9,382 bases of DNA from Clostridiales bacterium UBA735 (GTDB lineage: Bacteria > Bacillota > Clostridia > Oscillospirales > Oscillospiraceae), in assembly GCA_002298695.1 (NCBI GenBank), contig DBLB01000127.1, forward strand, positions 1-9,382, written 5' to 3'. Under the pieces are notes generated by a model. The model saw only the letters and a program-made list of their open reading frames with translations. It was not told the origin of the DNA and ran no database searches. The position numbers were made by a program, and so were the translations under genes. Positions 6,275 to 9,382 of this stretch are shown piece by piece (position 1 is the stretch's first letter; each line of letters begins with the position of its first letter).

Positions 6275-7630
6275 TTACAGAAGTCCCTGCACCAGGATCA
6301 CAAGGATCAGGATCGGGAGGATCCACTGGAAATAGAGCTTGAGCTTCGGGGAGAACTTCAGCCCGGCCCCCTCGTTAGCTTCGGCGAGGTATTTGTCAAA
6401 GCCCCAGCCCCAGCGGCTTACGCAGAACAGCAGGTATACGAGCGAACCGATCGGCAGCAGGAGGTTGCTGACGAGGAAATCCTCGCTGTCGAGGATGTCA
6501 CGCCCGCCGATCGGATGTACCGACGACCAGATGTTGTAGCCGAACACGCAGGGCAAACTCAGCACGAGCAGGAGCAGGCCGTTGATGCACGACGCCTTTT
6601 TCCGGCTCCAGCCGAACGTATCCATGCAGATGGCCAGAATGTTCTCAAACACGGCCAGGACCGTTGAGAAACTGGCAAACACCATGAACAGGAAGAACAG
6701 CGTCCCCCAGAGGCGGCCGCCGGCCATGTTGATGAAGACATTCGGCAGCGTCTGGAAGATGAGCGACGGGCCCTGGCCGGTCTCGATGCCGAAGGAGAAG
6801 CAGGCCGGGAAGATGATCATGCCGGCCATAAGAGCGACGAACGTATCGAGCGCGCAGATGCGCACGGCCTCGCCGGGCAGCGTGTGCGCACGCGATGTGT
6901 AGCTGCCGAAGATCTCCATGGCCGCGATGCCGAGGCTGAGGGTGAAGAATGCCTGATTCATGGCCGCAGTCAGGATCGTGCCAAATCCGTTTTCGCGCAC
7001 AGCATCGAGCGACGGCAGCAGATAGAATTTCATGCCCTCGGCGGCACCGGGCAGCGTCAGGCTATGGACAGCCAGCACCAGGATCAGCGCCAGCAGGGCC
7101 AGCATCATGACCTTCGTCACGCGCTCCAGGCCGTTTTGCAGGCCGAACGAGCAGACCAGAAAGCCTGCGATGACCACGATCTCCGTCCAGAGCGCCATCT
7201 CGCCGGGATCGGAAAGCATCGCGCCGAACGCGCCGCTGACCGCCTCGGTGTCCATGCCGGCCTGGAATGCGCCGGTCAGGAATTTGACAAAATAGTTGAC
7301 CATCCAGCCTGTGACCGTCGTGTAATACATCATGAGCAGGAAGCAGCCGATCAGGCAGAACCAGCCATGGATGTGCCACTTCTGACCGGGCTTTTCGAGG
7401 TTTTTGTAGGCCAGCACCGCGCTGCTGCGGCCCGCGCGGCCGACAGCCAGCTCCATGGTCAGCACCGGGACGCCCATCACGAGCAGGCAGACGAGATAGA
7501 TCAGGACGAACAGGCCGCCGCCGTTCTGGCCGGCGACATACGGAAAGCGCCAGACGTTGCCGATGCCGATGGCGCAGCCGGCGCTGACGAGCAGGAACCC
7601 CAGACGGGAGCGAAATGATTCACGCTGCAT
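6275..7630 (-). CDS. Sodium-dependent transporter of the neurotransmitter:sodium symporter (NSS/SNF) family
   Basis: The 451-residue membrane protein has the NSS signature in its first helix (GCAIGIGNVWRFPY, 18-31), including the unwound Gly-rich stretch that binds Na+ and substrate. Other family elements are the TM6-like FFTLSLGIAAMEIFGSY (228-244), the TM8-like FASFSTVLAVFEN (318-330) with the Ser-Thr pair expected at the second Na+ site, and about eleven hydrophobic helices. The length and short C-terminal tail fit the common bacterial 11-helix form (Tyt1/MhsT-like) better than 12-helix LeuT. It should couple Na+ entry to amino acid uptake, but the substrate cannot be read from sequence. 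The start ATG at 7630 is preceded by GGTAGGG at a 9-base gap. It has its own promoter and terminator, so it is a monocistronic unit. Confidence 0.95.
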   Translation of the reverse strand: MQRESFRSRLGFLLVSAGCAIGIGNVWRFPYVAGQNGGGLFVLIYLVCLLVMGVPVLTMELAVGRAGRSSAVLAYKNLEKPGQKWHIHGWFCLIGCFLLMMYYTTVTGWMVNYFVKFLTGAFQAGMDTEAVSGAFGAMLSDPGEMALWTEIVVIAGFLVCSFGLQNGLERVTKVMMLALLALILVLAVHSLTLPGAAEGMKFYLLPSLDAVRENGFGTILTAAMNQAFFTLSLGIAAMEIFGSYTSRAHTLPGEAVRICALDTFVALMAGMIIFPACFSFGIETGQGPSLIFQTLPNVFINMAGGRLWGTLFFLFMVFASFSTVLAVFENILAICMDTFGWSRKKASCINGLLLLVLSLPCVFGYNIWSSVHPIGGRDILDSEDFLVSNLLLPIGSLVYLLFCVSRWGWGFDKYLAEANEGAGLKFSPKLKLYFQWILPILILVILVQGLL

Positions 7631-7665
7631 GATTTGTTACCCTACCTTAGTAAATGATTGAATCT

Positions 7666-7694
7666 ATTGTAATGGCATGCGTCGTTTTTTTCAA
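7666..7694 (-). promoter_or_regulatory. Promoter of the NSS transporter gene
   Basis: On the minus strand, TTGAAA (7689-7694) and TACAAT (7666-7671) each match the consensus at 5 of 6 bases and are 17 bp apart. The start of transcription should fall near 7659, giving a leader of about 30 bases. There is no room for a riboswitch. Confidence 0.75.
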
Positions 7695-7769
7695 GTCCGA
7701 ATGGAAAATTTCTGTAAGCAAAGCAAAACATGCATCAAATCTGCCTGCTTTGGCCGCTGCGGCGGGGAC

Positions 7770-7793
7770 GGGCAGACAGGGGGGTGTCTGCCC
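7770..7793. repeat. G-rich hairpin, possible dispersed palindromic repeat
   Basis: gggcagaca (7770-7778) pairs perfectly with tgtctgccc (7785-7793) around a loop of six G. Read on the minus strand with its flanks it has the form TGTAGGGGCAGACA...TGTCTGCCCG, which resembles short palindromic elements I have seen scattered between genes in gut Clostridia. Copy number cannot be judged from this window. Confidence 0.5.
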
Positions 7794-7854
7794 CTACAGG
7801 GTACAGAGGGGGCTTAGAGGTCGCGCGGGAGGACGCGGGACAGCAGGCGGTACA

Positions 7855-7884
7855 CCGTGAAACACAACATCTTGTGTTTCACGG
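7855..7884. promoter_or_regulatory. NrdR box 1 inside a 30-bp palindrome, upstream of the nrdD promoter
   Basis: ACACAACATCTTGTGT (7862-7877) fits the 16-bp NrdR box (type ACACWATATWTWGTGT). It lies inside longer inverted arms, ccgtgaaacaca (7855-7866) and its exact complement (7873-7884). NrdR is the zinc-finger/ATP-cone repressor of ribonucleotide reductase genes. The box is centred about 104 bases upstream of the predicted nrdD transcription start, farther than usual for a repressor. A T-run (acgttttta) follows on plus, so the hairpin could also act as a terminator. Confidence 0.75.
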
Positions 7885-7904
7885 ACGTTTTTATGGAACC
7901 TGCC

Positions 7905-7926
7905 ACAAGATATATTTATATCTTGT
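7905..7926. promoter_or_regulatory. 22-bp split palindrome with NrdR-like half-sites
   Basis: Left arm acaagatata (7905-7914) and right arm tatatcttgt (7917-7926) are exact complements around TT. The outer hexamers ACAAGA and TCTTGT match the right half of NrdR box 1, but are 10 bp apart instead of abutting. It is not a standard NrdR box. It lies just upstream of the nrdD -35 and is followed by cggttttt. It could be a variant operator or a weak hairpin. Confidence 0.5.
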
Positions 7927-7938
7927 CGGTTTTTCATC

Positions 7939-7967
7939 TTGACACAGCGCCGCATATCGGCTATAGT
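7939..7967 (+). promoter_or_regulatory. nrdD promoter
   Basis: A perfect -35 TTGACA (7939-7944) and a near-consensus -10 TATAGT (7962-7967) are 17 bp apart. Transcription should start near 7974, leaving a leader of about 126 bases that contains two NrdR boxes. A promoter this strong fits a gene held down by a repressor. Confidence 0.88.
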
Positions 7968-7989
7968 ATGTAGCGTAGCGAAGTCGCAT

Positions 7990-8005
7990 ACACAACATAT
8001 TGTAT
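7990..8005. promoter_or_regulatory. NrdR box 2, downstream of the nrdD promoter
   Basis: ACACAACATATTGTAT shares the ACACAACAT start of box 1 and keeps the ATATTGT core of the NrdR motif; the last half-site is degenerate (GTAT for GTGT). It begins about 16 bases after the predicted transcription start. Paired with the next box, its position suits repression of early transcription. Confidence 0.75.
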
Positions 8006-8022
8006 GTCCGCCGCGTGTGGAG

Positions 8023-8038
8023 TCACTATATTTAGTGT
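8023..8038. promoter_or_regulatory. NrdR box 3, partner of box 2
   Basis: TCACTATATTTAGTGT differs from the classical ACACTATATATAGTGT at only three positions. Its centre lies 33 bp from that of box 2, about three helical turns, so both sites face the same side of the helix. Tandem boxes in helical phase are the usual NrdR arrangement. Confidence 0.82.
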
Positions 8039-8099
8039 CCACCGGGTGGATTTTATATGTCAATCACCGGTCACCGGGCACAGAAAGGGGCTCTCCAGC

Positions 8100-9382
8100 A
8101 TGAAAATCATCAAACGGAACGGTTCTGAGGCCGTCTTCGATATCATGAAGATCATTACCGCCGTCACGAAGGCCAACAACGTCGTCAAGGAGGACGAGCA
8201 GCTGACGCCGATGCAGATCCGCCGCATCGCCGAGAGCGTGGAAAATGCCTGTCTCGGCATGAACCGCGCCTTGAGCGTCGAGGAGATCCAGGACCTCGTC
8301 GAGCACCAGATCATGGCGCACGGCGCCTACGAGGTCGCCAAGCAGTACATCACCTACCGCTATACCCGCTCGCTCGTGCGCAAGAGCAACACGACCGACG
8401 AGAAGATCCTGTCACTGATCGAGTCGAACAACGAAGAGGTCAAGCAGGAAAACTCCAACAAGAACCCGACCGTCAACGCCGTCCAGCGCGACTATATGGC
8501 CGGCGAGGTCTCCAAGGACCTGACCGCGCGCATGCTCCTGCCGAAGGAGATCGTCGACGCGCACGAGGCCGGTATCATCCACTTCCACGACGCCGACTAT
8601 TTCGCGCAGCACATGCACAACTGTGACCTCGTCAACCTCGAGGACATGCTCCAGAACGGCACGGTCATCTCCGGCACGCTCATCGAAAAGCCGCACAGCT
8701 TCTCCACGGCCTGCAACATCTCCACGCAGATCATCGCGCAGATCGCCTCCAACCAGTACGGCGGCCAGTCCATCTCGCTGACGCATCTGGCGCCGTTCGT
8801 CGATATCTCCCGACAGAAGATCCGCAAGACCGTCCTCGAAGAGATTCGCACGCTCGGCGCAAGCCCGGACGAGGCGGCCATCTCAAAGGTCGTGGAGGAC
8901 CGGCTGCGCGAGGAGATCCGCCGCGGCGTACAGACCATCCAGTATCAGGTCGTAACCCTCATGACCACCAACGGCCAGGCCCCGTTCATCACGGTCTTCA
9001 TGTACCTCGGCGAGGCCCGGAACGAGCAGGAAAAGCATGACCTCGCCATCATCATCGAAGAGACGCTCAAGCAGCGCATCGAAGGCGTCAAGAACGAAAA
9101 GGGCGTCTGGATCACGCCCGCCTTCCCGAAGCTCATCTACGTCCTCGAGGAGGACAACATCCACGAAGGCACGAAATATTGGGAGCTGACGAAGCTCGCC
9201 GCCCGCTGCACCGCCAAGCGCATGGTGCCGGATTACATCTCCGAGAAGAAGATGCGCGAGCTGAAGCTCTCCAAGGGCGAGACGCCGGGCCACGGCGACG
9301 TGTATACCTGCATGGGCTGCCGCAGCTTCCTCACGCCCGACCGCTTCACCGACGCGGGCGTGGGCAACATCGCCAACGCCGG
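8100..9382 (+). CDS. nrdD: Anaerobic (class III) ribonucleoside-triphosphate reductase, 5' part
   Basis: The first 427 codons are present, and the gene runs off the right edge (family length is about 700 or more). It makes dNTPs from NTPs under anaerobic conditions using a glycyl radical installed by the activase NrdG. Residues 2 to about 92 form an ATP-cone (MKIIKRNGSEAVFD), the allosteric domain that senses ATP or dATP. The catalytic part shows IHFHDADYF (160-168), HNCDLVNLEDML (173-184) with Cys175, FSTACNISTQIIAQIAS (201-217), and YTCMGCRSFLTPDRF (402-416) with Cys404 and Cys407, the region of the thiyl-radical cysteine. The radical glycine and zinc-binding cysteines near the C terminus are outside the window, as is any nrdG. 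AAAGGGG lies 9 bases before the ATG. Expression is probably controlled by NrdR through the boxes upstream. Confidence 0.96.
   Translation, partial: MKIIKRNGSEAVFDIMKIITAVTKANNVVKEDEQLTPMQIRRIAESVENACLGMNRALSVEEIQDLVEHQIMAHGAYEVAKQYITYRYTRSLVRKSNTTDEKILSLIESNNEEVKQENSNKNPTVNAVQRDYMAGEVSKDLTARMLLPKEIVDAHEAGIIHFHDADYFAQHMHNCDLVNLEDMLQNGTVISGTLIEKPHSFSTACNISTQIIAQIASNQYGGQSISLTHLAPFVDISRQKIRKTVLEEIRTLGASPDEAAISKVVEDRLREEIRRGVQTIQYQVVTLMTTNGQAPFITVFMYLGEARNEQEKHDLAIIIEETLKQRIEGVKNEKGVWITPAFPKLIYVLEEDNIHEGTKYWELTKLAARCTAKRMVPDYISEKKMRELKLSKGETPGHGDVYTCMGCRSFLTPDRFTDAGVGNIANA

Larger units (their letters stand above)
7631..8099. other. 469-bp divergent intergenic region between the NSS transporter and nrdD
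   Basis: No convincing gene lies here; short open frames lack ribosome sites and family features. From left to right it holds the transporter promoter on minus (7666-7694), a G-rich hairpin (7770-7793), a 30-bp palindrome with an NrdR box (7855-7884), a 22-bp split palindrome (7905-7926), the nrdD promoter (7939-7967), two further NrdR boxes (7990-8038), a small hairpin (tccacc at 8038-8043 with ggtgga at 8045-8050), a tandem repeat of tcaccgg (8064-8077), and the nrdD ribosome site AAAGGGG (8084-8090). I recognise nothing specific in 7800-7854. Confidence 0.75.

Noticed and set aside
4961..6667. A 568-codon open frame on the plus strand
   Set aside because: It runs antisense through the zinc-ribbon protein and the end of the transporter and overlaps DUF2804. 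Its product is Arg/Ala/Leu-rich without family motifs, as expected of a shadow frame in GC-rich DNA.
6884..7618. A 244-codon plus-strand open frame opposite the transporter
   Set aside because: Gln/Ala/Asp/His-rich translation typical of the antisense of a hydrophobic membrane protein gene; the NSS signature is on the minus strand.
7855..8038. CRISPR array or transposon ends made of the repeated palindromes
   Set aside because: The palindromes differ in sequence and spacing, there are no uniform spacers, and no transposase gene is present; their sequence fits operator boxes.
7654..8063. Small open frames in the nrdD upstream region
   Set aside because: They have no ribosome site and cross palindromes and promoter elements; no conserved features.
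7974..8099. Riboswitch (for example cobalamin) in the nrdD leader
   Set aside because: The leader is only about 126 bases and is occupied by NrdR boxes and short hairpins; no riboswitch core motif was seen, and class III reductase does not need cobalamin.

Overview
The window is about 9.4 kb of high-GC, densely coding DNA. Everything in it fits a strictly anaerobic Gram-positive gut bacterium of the Clostridia (Oscillospiraceae-like). The evidence is a YgfK-type flavin/iron-sulfur subunit, an oxygen-sensitive class III ribonucleotide reductase (NrdD) with NrdR-type operators, Shine-Dalgarno sites of the AGGAGG class, and clostridial families such as DUF2804. The assignment is inferred from gene content and composition, and no species is claimed. 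I see no rRNA, tRNA, CRISPR array, transposase or phage gene.

Layout: (1) Positions 1-120 are a 56-bp perfect foldback, which looks like an artefact at the end of a contig. It runs into the 3' part of ygfK on + (to 1178), closed by a GC-rich terminator. (2) A TIGR04255-family gene on - (1320-2105) converges on ygfK. (3) A divergent promoter region with an 18-bp perfect palindrome leads into a three-gene + operon joined by two ATGA stop/start overlaps: PAP2 membrane phosphatase, membrane-anchored alpha/beta hydrolase, and DUF2804 protein (2241-5139). It ends at a probably bidirectional terminator. (4) On -, a single-pass protein with a zinc motif at each end of a long coiled coil (5321-6130) has its own good promoter. 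(5) A neurotransmitter:sodium symporter family transporter (6275-7630, -) has a clear promoter and intrinsic terminator. (6) A 469-bp divergent intergenic region carries a G-rich hairpin, three NrdR-type boxes, an unusual split palindrome and a consensus promoter. (7) nrdD on + (from 8100) runs off the right edge.

The three-gene operon is the clearest co-expressed unit. Its first two products are membrane-associated hydrolases, so an envelope or lipid role is plausible but not shown. The other genes look like separate transcription units. The most informative non-coding stretch is the nrdD control region. Two NrdR boxes lie 33 bp apart centre to centre (about three helical turns) just downstream of the predicted start of transcription. 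A third, near-perfect box lies far upstream, and between it and the promoter sits a palindrome with related half-sites spaced one extra helical turn apart. I find no clear evidence of a wholly new biological system. The best leads are that operator architecture, the PAP2/hydrolase/DUF2804 operon and the double-zinc coiled-coil membrane protein.
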